A stretch of DNA of 11,348 nucleotides from JALOOE01 sp964423545 (GCA_964423545.1 CAYRFV010000184.1:1-11348); one strand, 5' to 3'; shown: positions 1-7,302, counted from the stretch's first letter. Numbers and translations are program-made. The notes: generated by a model from the letters alone, not told the origin.

Positions 1-907
1 GGAGTTCGACCGGATGGCTGCTCGGCTTGGCCCAGATCTCAGGCGTGGTGAGCAGGAATTCGGCGACATCCCGGTCGTACTCGCGAAAGGACAGCGCACC
101 CATGCCGACCTTCAGGATTCCTCGCGTGCCGACGATTTCGATGTCCTCGCGCGGACCGGCCTCGGCGGTGCTGACGTGAATGTAGCCGGTGGCGCCGCCA
201 GCCGGCGCATCGCCGGATCGATCATCCCACCGCAACAACGCGGTCGCGGTGTCCTCCACCTCGACCCGATGGAGGGTGGTGCGCGTCCAGGCGACGACGG
301 CATCGGGCAGCCCCATCAGGTGACATAGGAGGTCGAGATCGTGCGGCGCCTGGTTCATCAGGATGCCGCCGCCCTCGCCGGGCCACGTGGCGCGCCAGGA
401 GGCCTGCCCGTAGTAAGCAGCCGAGCGCGGCCACGGTGTCACCAGGTCGATCCGCTGAAGCCTGCCGAGGCGGCCTTCCTGGATCAGCTGCCGCGCAGCG
501 CGCACTTCGGGACGCAGGCGATGCTGGAAGTTGACGGCCAACAGCCTGCCGGCCCTGCGCGCCGCCTCGATCATGGCATCGGCCTCGGCGACTTCGAGCG
601 CCATCGGCTTCTCGACCAGCACGTGACAGCCGGCCTCCAGGCAATGGATGGCGATCTCAGCGTGGCAGTAGTGGGGGGTGATGACGACGGCCACATCCGG
701 CTTGAGAGCGTCGATCATCTGGCGATAGTCGGTGTAGAACGGGACTCCCAAGGCCGATGCACGTTCCCGGCCGGGCGCCTCACGGATGTCACAGACGCCG
801 ACCAGATCGATGATCGGCTGTTTGACGGCGGGCAGGTGCATGCTGAAGACACCTGCCCCCACCCCAATGACGGCAAGGCGCAGGGGCGCGATTGCGGAGG
901 ATTCCAT
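1..907 (-). CDS. Gfo/Idh/MocA-family oxidoreductase, 3' end beyond the window
   Basis: Predicted cytoplasmic NAD(P)-dependent sugar or inositol dehydrogenase; 302 residues are visible and the frame is still open at the left edge. The N-terminal Rossmann fold shows a beta strand and glycine-rich turn (LAVIGVGAGV, residues 11-20), an acidic residue ending strand two (VCD, 38-40), and the family EKP motif at 99-101 holding the usual catalytic lysine. The second domain has the typical GEGGGILMNQAPHDLDLL stretch (177-194), whose His189/Asp190 region is expected to be catalytic. The ATG at 907 is preferred because TTGGAG lies about 7 bases upstream. It follows the isomerase gene after 51 bases, so the two are probably co-transcribed. 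Substrate cannot be read from sequence; the context suggests a hexose, uronate or a derivative. Family assignment is firm, specificity unknown. Confidence 0.9.
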   Translation of the reverse strand, partial: MESSAIAPLRLAVIGVGAGVFSMHLPAVKQPIIDLVGVCDIREAPGRERASALGVPFYTDYRQMIDALKPDVAVVITPHYCHAEIAIHCLEAGCHVLVEKPMALEVAEADAMIEAARRAGRLLAVNFQHRLRPEVRAARQLIQEGRLGRLQRIDLVTPWPRSAAYYGQASWRATWPGEGGGILMNQAPHDLDLLCHLMGLPDAVVAWTRTTLHRVEVEDTATALLRWDDRSGDAPAGGATGYIHVSTAEAGPREDIEIVGTRGILKVGMGALSFREYDRDVAEFLLTTPEIWAKPSSHPVEL

Positions 908-958
908 GGCTCGCTCCAACAGCGCTCCACAGGCTCGAACGCCCCGGGGCGCCTACTC

Positions 959-1729
959 CTATGACAAACCCATCGCCTTCAGATTATCATAGCTGATCTT
1001 CAGGCTCTCGAATGGATTCCGCTGGCAGATGTCCTGCTCGACGGCGTACCACTCGACCTTCGCATCCTTGCACGCGGCGAGCACTGAAGGCCAGTTGAGG
1101 TTGCCCTCACCGATTTCGGCCATCGTCTGCTTCCCGTCGAGAATGACCATGTCCTTCAAGTGCACCACCGGCATCCGACCTGCCACCTTGCGCACCCAGG
1201 CCGCCGGATCGGCGCCGCCGTGCTGCACCCAGTAGACATCGATCTCGGCCTTCAGGTAGCGCGGGTCCGTCTCCTCGAAGAGCAGGTCCAGCCCGGTGCG
1301 CTTGCCGAATTTGACGAACTCGAAGCTGTGGTTATGGTAGCTGAAGGTCAGTCCGGCCTTCGCCAGCTTCTCGCCGACCTGGTTGGCCTCGGCGGCGAAG
1401 CGGCGGAACCCGGCCTCGCCGGCCTCGCGATACTCCCCGGGCATGCTGCCAATCGCGACATGCGGGCAGCCCCACAGCTTGTGCTGGCTGATGACCGCAT
1501 CGACCTCGTTCCACAGCTTCGGATACGCGGTGTGGGTGATGACGATCTTCAACCCCAGGTCGTCCACCATCTTCTTGACCTCGGCGTCGGGGATCGGGCC
1601 GATGGCCGAGACCTGCACGGCGGTGTAGCCGATTTCCTTCACCTTCTTGAGCGAAGCCGCCAGCTCTTCGGCGGTCTTGGTGAACTCACGGACTGTATAG
1701 AGTTGCGCGGTGAGGACTGGATGAGACAT
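959..1729 (-). CDS. Sugar isomerase/epimerase, xylose-isomerase-like TIM barrel
   Basis: A 256-residue protein of the AP-endonuclease-2/xylose-isomerase-like TIM-barrel superfamily (sugar phosphate isomerase/epimerase, hydroxypyruvate isomerase or IolE-like). Metal-site candidates appear in the expected order: HNH with Glu137 (YHNHSFEF, 131-138), Asp164 (EIDVYW), His190 (HLKD) and Glu231 (VEQD). The GEGNLNW motif at 207-213 is typical of the subgroup. No signal peptide. The frame can be extended five codons to a GTG, but a strong GGAGG lies 8 bases before the ATG, inside that extension, so the ATG is chosen. It precedes the Gfo/Idh dehydrogenase by 51 bases, a common pairing in sugar-catabolic clusters where the isomerase and dehydrogenase act on the same sugar. 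Exact substrate unknown; the gene is intact. Confidence 0.9.
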   Translation of the reverse strand: MSHPVLTAQLYTVREFTKTAEELAASLKKVKEIGYTAVQVSAIGPIPDAEVKKMVDDLGLKIVITHTAYPKLWNEVDAVISQHKLWGCPHVAIGSMPGEYREAGEAGFRRFAAEANQVGEKLAKAGLTFSYHNHSFEFVKFGKRTGLDLLFEETDPRYLKAEIDVYWVQHGGADPAAWVRKVAGRMPVVHLKDMVILDGKQTMAEIGEGNLNWPSVLAACKDAKVEWYAVEQDICQRNPFESLKISYDNLKAMGLS

Positions 1730-1737
1730 GGCTGTTT

Positions 1738-1742
1738 CCTCC
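1738..1742 (-). promoter_or_regulatory. Shine-Dalgarno site deciding the isomerase start
   Basis: GGAGG read on the minus strand, 8 bases before the ATG at 1729. It falls inside the only possible longer reading frame (GTG at 1744), which argues for the ATG as the true start. Confidence 0.75.
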
Positions 1743-1765
1743 ACAATGGTGTTGCTGCGAGATCT

Positions 1766-1842
1766 GAGACGCGCGATGCGTGAGGCGTGAAACGCAGGAG
1801 CGCGCTGCGCCCCCGAGCATCACGCCTCACGCAGCACGTCTC
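1766..1842 (-). repeat. Large intergenic hairpin (14-bp plus 6-bp stem)
   Basis: A perfect 14-bp inverted repeat (1777-1790 with 1820-1833) encloses a 29-base loop. An outer 6-bp pair, GAGACG at 1766-1771 with CGTCTC at 1837-1842, extends it after a small internal loop. It begins 4 bases after the stop codon of the di-iron gene and ends about 23 bases before the isomerase ribosome-binding site. No T-run follows on the minus strand, so it is not a classical intrinsic terminator. It may stabilise or separate transcripts, or be a member of a dispersed palindromic repeat family; the element itself is plainly visible, its role is inference. Confidence 0.75.
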
Positions 1843-1846
1843 TCGT

Positions 1847-3187
1847 TCAGTAGCCTGCCGCGCTCCCTTTGTCGGGCGCGCCGCGGCGTCCGGTATAGGG
1901 GTCAGGGACGGAGCCGTCGGTCGAGAACTGAGACATGAACCCGATCCGCTTGTCCATGGTCGCCTCACCTGCGGCGATGGCGGCTTTGCGGTCCCCGCCG
2001 TGCTCGCGGCGGATGATCCATTCCTGGCCGAAGTGCGAGTGGATAACCTCGTCGGCCCAGTCGTAGTCCTGGTAGAGCGCCATCAGCGGATGCTGCGCCT
2101 TGTCGCGGCAGAATTCATACTCCTGTCGCTTGCCGGGCGGATACTTCATGGCGGCCTGTTCGATGGCGACTGTCAGATGGGTGTAAGCCTGAATTGGGTC
2201 GAGCTCAGCGAGGCACATGGTGGCGAAACCGGTCCAGTTCGGGTTGGATGTGATGTCGATCCCTTCGGCCTGGAGCGCGGCCTGGCCGAAGGCCGAGTGC
2301 CGCACCTCGTCCCAGCAGTGGCGGGCCAGGTCTCGGTAGAAGTCCCACGGCCGATCCCGCTGCAGCGTCATGATCGCGGCGACGGTCTCCGCAGGAGACA
2401 TCTCGTGGAAGCGCACCCACATCATCTGTTCCAGCCCTTCCCGGACCGGTTCCCCGCGGTCAGGCACGTGGACAGTGGGTGGTTTGGGAACGCTGACCCT
2501 GAAACGGGCATCGCGGCCCGATGACTGCGGCATGACCCACGGTTGGCCATCGCTTCGCGCGGCCGGCAGCTCGCCGGCCGGCCGTCTCGGCGCATCGCCG
2601 GCCAGCCCGCCGGCCGCGGCCAGGTACGCATTGAGGTGCGCCGCCCACGATTCGCTTTGCTCGCGTTCAGCTTCGCCGGCGAGGATCGACGCCAGGTAGC
2701 TCTGGCCCAAGGCGACGTGCTCCTCTTCCTCCGGCACGATGAGACGCAGCGTCCGGCCGGTCGGGTAGTCGACCAGCGGATTGATGTGTTCGCCGTGCGC
2801 CCGGTACGATGCGATCAGCGCGGGTTTCAGCACGCAGTAGATGCCCGTCAGAAGCTCGATGCCGTCCGCGGCTCGAATGGCTTCGTCCATCAGCGCGGTC
2901 AACGCCGGATCCGGCGAGGCGTCCACTGAATGCTCGGAGCGGCGCAGCTCCCCGATGCGCGTCCGCAGGAGCTGGTGATGCTCCGCATCTTCGTAGAGGT
3001 GGCGTCCCAACAGGAACTTGGCCTCCCACTGCGGCACACTCAGCAAGTGCCCCGCAGCGATGAACATCAGCCGCTGCTCGACATACGCCAGTCTGTGCAG
3101 GCGTCGCGCGTTTTCCTCGACGCCGAAGCCCAAACGCTCTACGTTTTCAATCCCGGCAATACGATTGTCGAAACCTATCTTGTCCAT
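1847..3187 (-). CDS. Tandem ferritin-like di-iron protein, function unknown
   Basis: A 446-residue soluble protein that appears to hold two four-helix ferritin-like domains. Domain 1 has a glutamate in the first helix (about Glu37), DxxH at 67-70 (in YEDAEHH), a third-helix glutamate (about 111) and ExxH at 154-157 (in PEEEEH). A linker rich in Ala, Gly, Pro and Arg (about 192-235) follows. Domain 2 repeats the pattern: a first glutamate near 253 or 262, ExxH at 294-297 (WDEVRHS), Glu343 and ExxH at 380-383 (ADEVIHSHFG). Both di-iron sites therefore look complete, which suggests oxygen-dependent oxidation, peroxide handling or iron binding. I do not recognise the specific family. The ATG at 3187 is chosen over a GTG at 3220; GGAG lies 9 bases upstream. 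The 79-base gap before it (3188-3266) is less GC-rich than the surroundings, but I see no convincing promoter. Confidence 0.75.
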   Translation of the reverse strand: MDKIGFDNRIAGIENVERLGFGVEENARRLHRLAYVEQRLMFIAAGHLLSVPQWEAKFLLGRHLYEDAEHHQLLRTRIGELRRSEHSVDASPDPALTALMDEAIRAADGIELLTGIYCVLKPALIASYRAHGEHINPLVDYPTGRTLRLIVPEEEEHVALGQSYLASILAGEAEREQSESWAAHLNAYLAAAGGLAGDAPRRPAGELPAARSDGQPWVMPQSSGRDARFRVSVPKPPTVHVPDRGEPVREGLEQMMWVRFHEMSPAETVAAIMTLQRDRPWDFYRDLARHCWDEVRHSAFGQAALQAEGIDITSNPNWTGFATMCLAELDPIQAYTHLTVAIEQAAMKYPPGKRQEYEFCRDKAQHPLMALYQDYDWADEVIHSHFGQEWIIRREHGGDRKAAIAAGEATMDKRIGFMSQFSTDGSVPDPYTGRRGAPDKGSAAGY

Positions 3188-3266
3188 TTCCTCACTCTCC
3201 ACTTTCCACGATGATTGCACGGCACAAGCAACATCTCACACGCAACGACATACTTTCGATATGCTC

Positions 3267-5066
3267 TCACTCCACCGTCATCCTCACGCACGCCCGCACC
3301 TGCGGGGCCGCCGGTGCCACAAACGTCAGGCGCTTCAATACACCCTCGCGATGATTCGCCCGGCACGCTTCTGCCAGCGACTCCACCGCGAAGCGCGCGC
3401 CGGCCGGTTCTTCGATGGCCAGGCGCAGCGCATGGCTGCCGCACCGGATCGAGGCGGTCGGTCCGTGCGCCACGACATCTCCCCACGTGACGAACGCCTC
3501 CTCGACCTCCCGGCCCGCGTCCGAAAACGTGAAGACATCGGTCAGGACGACTGTTCCCTGACTCTCGATCGCGAGCGTCCGTCGCGCCTCCGCGAGATCG
3601 GCGACGGGGTAGGCCTGCGCAAAAGCGATCTCTGCCACCTTGTGGTCTGGCTCTGTCGTCACAGACGTCAGCTCCCCGCGGTGAGCCCGGCCGGGAGCTT
3701 GAAGCTGTCCCCCGATGCGCGGCACGCTGTGGCCGTAGGAGTTGGCGAAGATGTTGTCATATCGGTTCGGGCCGAAGTACTGCCGGCTGTAGAGTCCTCG
3801 ACCGGGGTCCGTGAGCAGGTTCTCGCCCTCGACGTGGAGCACGAAGCTGCCGATGTCGTTCTGGTTGTGGTTCTCCTCGTTATGTCCGGCCTTGATCGCG
3901 ACCGCGAAGGCGGCGCCGGACCGGGTCACGCCGGTGAGCCGCGCAATGCCCGGTGCGGCCAGCACCGCATCACGGATCTCTGCTGCATCCCCCTGCACGC
4001 CGTCCCACCACAGCAGGTTGCGGATGTGCATCTGGATGCGCCAATCGAGGCCGGGAGCAGCGGGCCGGGCGGTCAGGTTGCGCAGTGCGGTCACGCCGGT
4101 GCGCTCTGCCAGCCGCTGGATGATGCCGAAGTTGAAGTGGGTCGTCTCATCACAATCGGAGAACGCGGCGAAGACAGAGCCGGAAAGCTGCATAGCGGCC
4201 GGGTAGGCTGCGATCTGGCGCAGCCGAGGCGACGCGAGCGGATCGAGCGCGCCATCCGAGCGGGCGCGCAGCATTTCCGCCAGAGCCACTAGGTTGATCA
4301 AGCCATAGTGCCAGTAGCCCACCCCTTCGTTCGAGCTGCCATCGCTTTCGAACGCAGTGTCGAGGAACGCTTGCAAACCGCGCAGGGCGAGGCTCAGCGC
4401 CCACGCCACGCGGCGCGGGTCGCGCTCCAGCAGCAGAAACGCGGACGCCACAGAGCTGTTGCACACGCCATTCCAGTTGCTGTGACCCAGGTACCAGTTC
4501 ATGGTGCGGTGCGTGTGCAGATAGGGCTCGAAGACGCGGCGATCCACCTCGGCATGCACGCGGTGCGCGACCTCGTGGCCGATCCCATCCCCCAGCACGC
4601 TGATCGTCTGCGCCAGCAAGAAAGCAGTCTCAGCCGAAAAGAGATCCACGGCGACCCATTCATGCGCAGGCAGCACCCAGGTCGTCTCCTCGCAGATAGC
4701 CCAGATGTAGTCCTCGATGAGAGTCTTGAGCGGCCGTTCGGTCTCGACGCCCAGGAAGGCGCGGAAGGCGAGCGCCGACAGCTTGGCGCGACGACTGAAG
4801 TACGGGGCTTCGTACTCCTCACGGTCGCCATCGTTGATGAAGCGGCGGTAGGCCGTGTACTTAGGCTGCGGGATGGCGGCAATGTCGGCCAGCAGCGGTG
4901 CGGTCTGCGCCAGGATCACCTGCGCCTGGGGCGATCCTCGCAGCGCGGCCAGATTGGCGCGTGCCGCCTCGAGCTCCGGGAAGAGAGGGTTCGGCTTGGC
5001 GACGAGCGGCAGCAGGTCGTGGGCTTGCCACTCGCGGGAATCGATGAACAGAGGCTTTCCGGTCAC
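3267..5066 (-). CDS. Heparinase II/III-like polysaccharide lyase (copy A)
   Basis: A 599-residue protein with the layout of heparinase II/III-family lyases: an N-terminal helical alpha/alpha-toroid (to about residue 350) followed by a beta-sandwich domain. Family-like motifs are NWNGVCN (197-203), SSNEGVGYWHYG (244-255), SDCD (303-306), GHNEENHNQNDIGSF (394-408) and YGHSVP (444-449). The His-Asn-rich and GYW-Y motifs carry the likely catalytic residues; such enzymes cleave uronic-acid-containing glycans by beta-elimination. There is no signal peptide, so it probably acts on imported oligosaccharides. The start is GTG with GGAG 6 bases upstream. It shares its motif set with the protein at 8488-10308 but is otherwise quite different, so they are divergent paralogues. 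Substrate (glycosaminoglycan, alginate, pectin or other) cannot be decided. Confidence 0.85.
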   Translation of the reverse strand: MTGKPLFIDSREWQAHDLLPLVAKPNPLFPELEAARANLAALRGSPQAQVILAQTAPLLADIAAIPQPKYTAYRRFINDGDREEYEAPYFSRRAKLSALAFRAFLGVETERPLKTLIEDYIWAICEETTWVLPAHEWVAVDLFSAETAFLLAQTISVLGDGIGHEVAHRVHAEVDRRVFEPYLHTHRTMNWYLGHSNWNGVCNSSVASAFLLLERDPRRVAWALSLALRGLQAFLDTAFESDGSSNEGVGYWHYGLINLVALAEMLRARSDGALDPLASPRLRQIAAYPAAMQLSGSVFAAFSDCDETTHFNFGIIQRLAERTGVTALRNLTARPAAPGLDWRIQMHIRNLLWWDGVQGDAAEIRDAVLAAPGIARLTGVTRSGAAFAVAIKAGHNEENHNQNDIGSFVLHVEGENLLTDPGRGLYSRQYFGPNRYDNIFANSYGHSVPRIGGQLQAPGRAHRGELTSVTTEPDHKVAEIAFAQAYPVADLAEARRTLAIESQGTVVLTDVFTFSDAGREVEEAFVTWGDVVAHGPTASIRCGSHALRLAIEEPAGARFAVESLAEACRANHREGVLKRLTFVAPAAPQVRACVRMTVE

Positions 5067-5102
5067 AGCTCACTCCAAACAACGCCTATTGCTCACCCAT
5101 GA

Positions 5103-5154
5103 CACGGATTGCACGGATCAACCTTTTCGCTCTCGGTCATCCGTGGCATTCGTG
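5103..5154. repeat. Imperfect inverted repeat with CACGGAT/ATCCGTG units
   Basis: In the 95-base gap between the nitroreductase stop and the lyase A start, 5103-5118 (two CACGGAT units in tandem) pairs with 5139-5154 at 13 of 16 positions across a 20-base spacer. It resembles short dispersed intergenic repeats rather than an operator, but the window holds only this copy. It lies about 40 bases upstream of the lyase ribosome-binding site. Confidence 0.5.
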
Positions 5155-5161
5155 AGCTGCT

Positions 5162-5647
5162 TCAGAATCTCTCCCAATGGAGCACCTGCTCCAGCGGCTT
5201 CTTGTCTTTCACGGGCCATTCTGCCGGGACGCCGATCGGCACGAGCGTGAGCAACCGCCGGTCGTCGGGCACCCCGAGCAGCGCCTTGAACTGACTCTCC
5301 AGCGGCAGGGTGTAGCCCTCGAGCCAACACGCACCGTATCCGAGCGCAGTGGCGGCGATCAGCATGTTCTCGACCGCGGCCGAGCCGTCCTCCAGCCAGT
5401 ACCTGGTCGCCGGATCCAACACGACGGCAACAATCGCGCCGGCCTTTTCCATCCACGCCGCGGCGACCTTGAGCTGCTCTATCATACCCCGATCTGTGAC
5501 GATGATGAAATCCCAGGGCTGCCGGTTGTAGCCGGATGCCGCGAGACGGCCCGCATCGACGATCGTCTCCAGATCGCTGCGAGGAATTGTCGCGCCGGTA
5601 AAGCTGCGCACGGTCCGGCGCCTGCGGATGGCTTCGAGTGCGTCCAT
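5162..5647 (-). CDS. Nitroreductase-family FMN oxidoreductase (short form)
   Basis: A 161-residue flavin-dependent NAD(P)H oxidoreductase of the nitroreductase superfamily. FMN-phosphate-binding residues are expected in RRRRTVRSF (8-16); SGYNRQPW (38-45) is the characteristic second motif and GYGACWLEG (103-111) the usual C-terminal-half motif, followed by a VPIGVP strand (136-141). It is shorter than the 190-220 residues of typical members, as in the compact subgroup. The ATG at 5647 is chosen because AAGGAAG lies about 7 bases upstream and the residues just after it begin the conserved domain; the frame is open further upstream but that part looks like untranslated spacer. It sits between the glycoside hydrolase remnant and lyase A. 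Physiological substrate unknown; reduction of an enone or quinone is possible. Confidence 0.9.
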   Translation of the reverse strand: MDALEAIRRRRTVRSFTGATIPRSDLETIVDAGRLAASGYNRQPWDFIIVTDRGMIEQLKVAAAWMEKAGAIVAVVLDPATRYWLEDGSAAVENMLIAATALGYGACWLEGYTLPLESQFKALLGVPDDRRLLTLVPIGVPAEWPVKDKKPLEQVLHWERF

Positions 5648-5738
5648 TAGCGAGCTTCCTTTCGGCCCCTCACGCGGAGGCGCCACTCTCACGGTTGGTG
5701 CTCTGCCGGCCTCGCTCTGCGGAGCCGGTCGTCCCGTG

Positions 5739-6058
5739 CTATGGACGGATGCGATCCGCATAGAGCGCGAAGGAGACCGGCTTCTCCAGCCCGAAGGCCA
5801 GAGCTCCTGTCTCATCGGGGGTGGCGGTGAAGTCCGCGCCGCAGCCCGCGAGGCACGTGCACTCGATGGTGCGACCGGCCAGACCCCAGAGGGAGAGCCG
5901 CGCCTCGGACCGTTCGTTGAACTCCCGATAGACGATCAGATAGCCGCCATCGGGCCGTATGGACTGAAAGCCGGTCCAACCCACGCCCGACGGTTCCTCA
6001 TGCGGCTGTTTTCGCGAACGAGGGTGTTTCCTTCGCATACGGCGCGGCAGTCGATCAT
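5739..6058 (-). pseudogene. Remnant of a glycoside hydrolase (alpha-galactosidase-like), middle deleted and frame broken
   Basis: A good start (ATG at 6058, AGGGA 7 bases upstream) opens a 40-codon frame ending at TGA 5936-5938. Its first 20 residues, including CEGNTLVRENSRM, look like the opening strand of a GH36/alpha-galactosidase-type beta-sandwich. In another frame, from about 6003 to the TAG at 5739, about 85 residues read like the end of such an enzyme: GVGWTGFQSIRPDGGYLIVY, then REFNERSEARLSLWGLAGR, and finally KPVSFALYADRI. The simplest reading is one gene that lost its centre and shifted frame, leaving both tips. The frame carrying the C-terminal part is open on into the UxuA gene, but there it only shadows it. 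The family call rests on remembered sequence style and is moderate; that the piece is broken is better supported. Confidence 0.55.
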
Positions 6059-6127
6059 GGCTCCGTCCCTTTGCCCCAGGGGGCGCCTGGCGCCTCGCCT
6101 GGCAGCGGTCTCTGGGCTGTGCTGCTG

Positions 6128-7099
6128 CTATGCCTCTGCCAGCGCACGCTCCATCAGCGCCCGCATGTAGCCGAGCGCATACGCCGTTCCGCTGCCCCTG
6201 GCGTAGTCGCCCGCGAACTTCGGCGAATGGTCCAGGATCATCGTCCCGCGATAGCCGGCCCGGACGAATGCCCGCATGATGGCGTACATGTCGCCGTAGC
6301 CGTTGTCCAGGAAGGTCTCGACGAAGCGCGGCAGCGGCGACGTGACATTGCGGAAGTGGACGATCAGGACGCGTCCTTCGGCTGTGAACGTACGGATGCC
6401 CTCGTAGATATCGCCGAACCCCGCGCCGCCCTCCAGCCAGCACCCGCAGCAGAACTCCATGCCCAGCGTAGCCTTGCCCGTGCCCACGCTATCCGCGATG
6501 GCAAAGGCCCGCTTGTAGGTGTCGAAGCTGTGGATCAGGCAGGGGATGCCGCCCAACGGGTGTGGCGACGGGGGATCGTTCGGATGGAGGGCCAGCCGAA
6601 CGCCGGCCTCGGCGCAGACAGGCATCATCTGTCCGATGAAGTAGGTGTAGTTCGCCCATATTTCATCCTCGGAGTATGCGCGCCCGTGCGTGTGGGGCCG
6701 CCGCACCATCTCGTCGAGGTCGGCGGCGCGGGCGTGTGCGCCGCGACTCTCGCCCGGCGCCGAGCTCCACACCTGGGTCGGCTCCCAGGTGAAGGTGGTG
6801 ACTCCGATCCCGGCCCGGCCCAAGTCGCGCACGAACGCCTGGAAGTCGGCGATGGCCTGCTCTCGTCCCGGCAGCGCCAGGTGAATCCGATCATTCTTGG
6901 CGACTGCGATGTTGCCGACGTTGTAGAGCCGCAGGCCGTGCTCCTCGACGCGCTCGCGCAGCCGGGCCAGGTGCTCGTAGTGGCGCTGCTCCGGCCGCAC
7001 CCAGGTGTAGACGCAGTCCACGCCGAGCTGGTGGGCAAAAAGCAGCTCATCTTCGGCCGGATCGGGTTCGATGAACATCGAAAGCAGGGGTCTGGACAT
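6128..7099 (-). CDS. Mannonate dehydratase (UxuA)-like TIM-barrel enzyme
   Basis: A 323-residue protein of the UxuA/xylose-isomerase-like TIM-barrel group. UxuA dehydrates D-mannonate to 2-keto-3-deoxy-D-gluconate in hexuronate catabolism using Mn or Fe. The matching metal-site motifs are present in order: LHPNDPP (171-177), MEFCCGC (214-220), VHFRN (247-251) and LDHSP (289-293). UxuA-style VETFLDNGYGDMYAIMRAF lies at 260-278. It is shorter than E. coli UxuA (about 394 residues), so it may belong to a compact clade with a different aldonate substrate. ATG start with AAGG 6 bases upstream. It follows the PL22-like gene across a 180-base repeat-rich gap and could finish the pathway the lyases begin. 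Family firm, exact reaction inferred. Confidence 0.85.
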   Translation of the reverse strand: MSRPLLSMFIEPDPAEDELLFAHQLGVDCVYTWVRPEQRHYEHLARLRERVEEHGLRLYNVGNIAVAKNDRIHLALPGREQAIADFQAFVRDLGRAGIGVTTFTWEPTQVWSSAPGESRGAHARAADLDEMVRRPHTHGRAYSEDEIWANYTYFIGQMMPVCAEAGVRLALHPNDPPSPHPLGGIPCLIHSFDTYKRAFAIADSVGTGKATLGMEFCCGCWLEGGAGFGDIYEGIRTFTAEGRVLIVHFRNVTSPLPRFVETFLDNGYGDMYAIMRAFVRAGYRGTMILDHSPKFAGDYARGSGTAYALGYMRALMERALAEA

Positions 7100-7124
7100 G
7101 GTTGTGCCTTCTTCGGGTATCTGC

Positions 7125-7201
7125 CCCTTACCCCAGCCCTCGCCCTACTGGGACGAGGGCGCGCCACCCTCTCCCTGTCAGGGAGAGGGCCAGGGTGAGG
7201 G
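7125..7201. repeat. 77-bp palindromic GC-rich intergenic element
   Basis: The ends form 21-bp imperfect inverted repeats (7125-7145 against 7181-7201, 17 of 21 matching). Two internal hairpins are visible: 7137-7142 with 7154-7159 (CCCTCG/CGAGGG), and a perfect 10-bp stem with 3-base loop at 7167-7189. Tandem CCCTCNCCC-type units like these are common as dispersed REP/MITE-like repeats in GC-rich environmental bacteria. It encodes nothing. It separates the PL22-like and UxuA-like genes and could affect mRNA processing between them. Confidence 0.7.
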
Positions 7202-7230
7202 TGGCTGTCATACCTGCACGACACACACAT
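7190..7230. repeat. Direct repeat, copy 1 (41 bp)
   Basis: Matches 7262-7302 at 39 of 41 positions with a period of 72 bases. This copy lies outside any gene, and its left end overlaps the right end of the palindromic element. Read on the minus strand it contains a second version of the final codons and TGA of the PL22-like gene. Confidence 0.85.
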
Positions 7231-7261
7231 TTGGTGACCGTAATGCGCGCGCCCGCCATGC

Positions 7262-7302
7262 CCAGGGTGAGGGTAGCTGTCATACCTGCACGACAAACAC
7301 AT
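7262..7302. repeat. Direct repeat, copy 2 (41 bp), spans the stop codon of the PL22-like gene
   Basis: Partner of 7190-7230. It covers the last six to seven codons and the TGA (7280-7282) of the PL22-like gene plus 18 bases downstream, including a CCAGGGTGAGGG end identical to the terminus of the neighbouring palindromic element. A local duplication of the gene end is the simplest explanation. Confidence 0.85.

Noticed and set aside
3018..4292. 424-residue plus-strand open frame
   Set aside because: Antisense to lyase A and the di-iron gene, with no family motifs; a product of high GC content and few stop codons.
5648..5815. 56-residue N-terminal extension of the nitroreductase
   Set aside because: Low-complexity Arg/Pro/Ser-rich translation overlapping the pseudogene end; the ATG at 5647 has a good ribosome-binding site and starts at the conserved domain.
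5739..6443. 234-residue minus-strand frame overlapping the UxuA-like gene
   Set aside because: The first half is an out-of-frame shadow of the UxuA-like gene and lacks a start signal; only the last 85 or so residues look like protein, and these are described as part of the pseudogene.
7190..7302. Possible two-unit CRISPR-like array
   Set aside because: Only two copies, with one inside a coding region, and adjacent to a palindromic element; no cas genes in the window.
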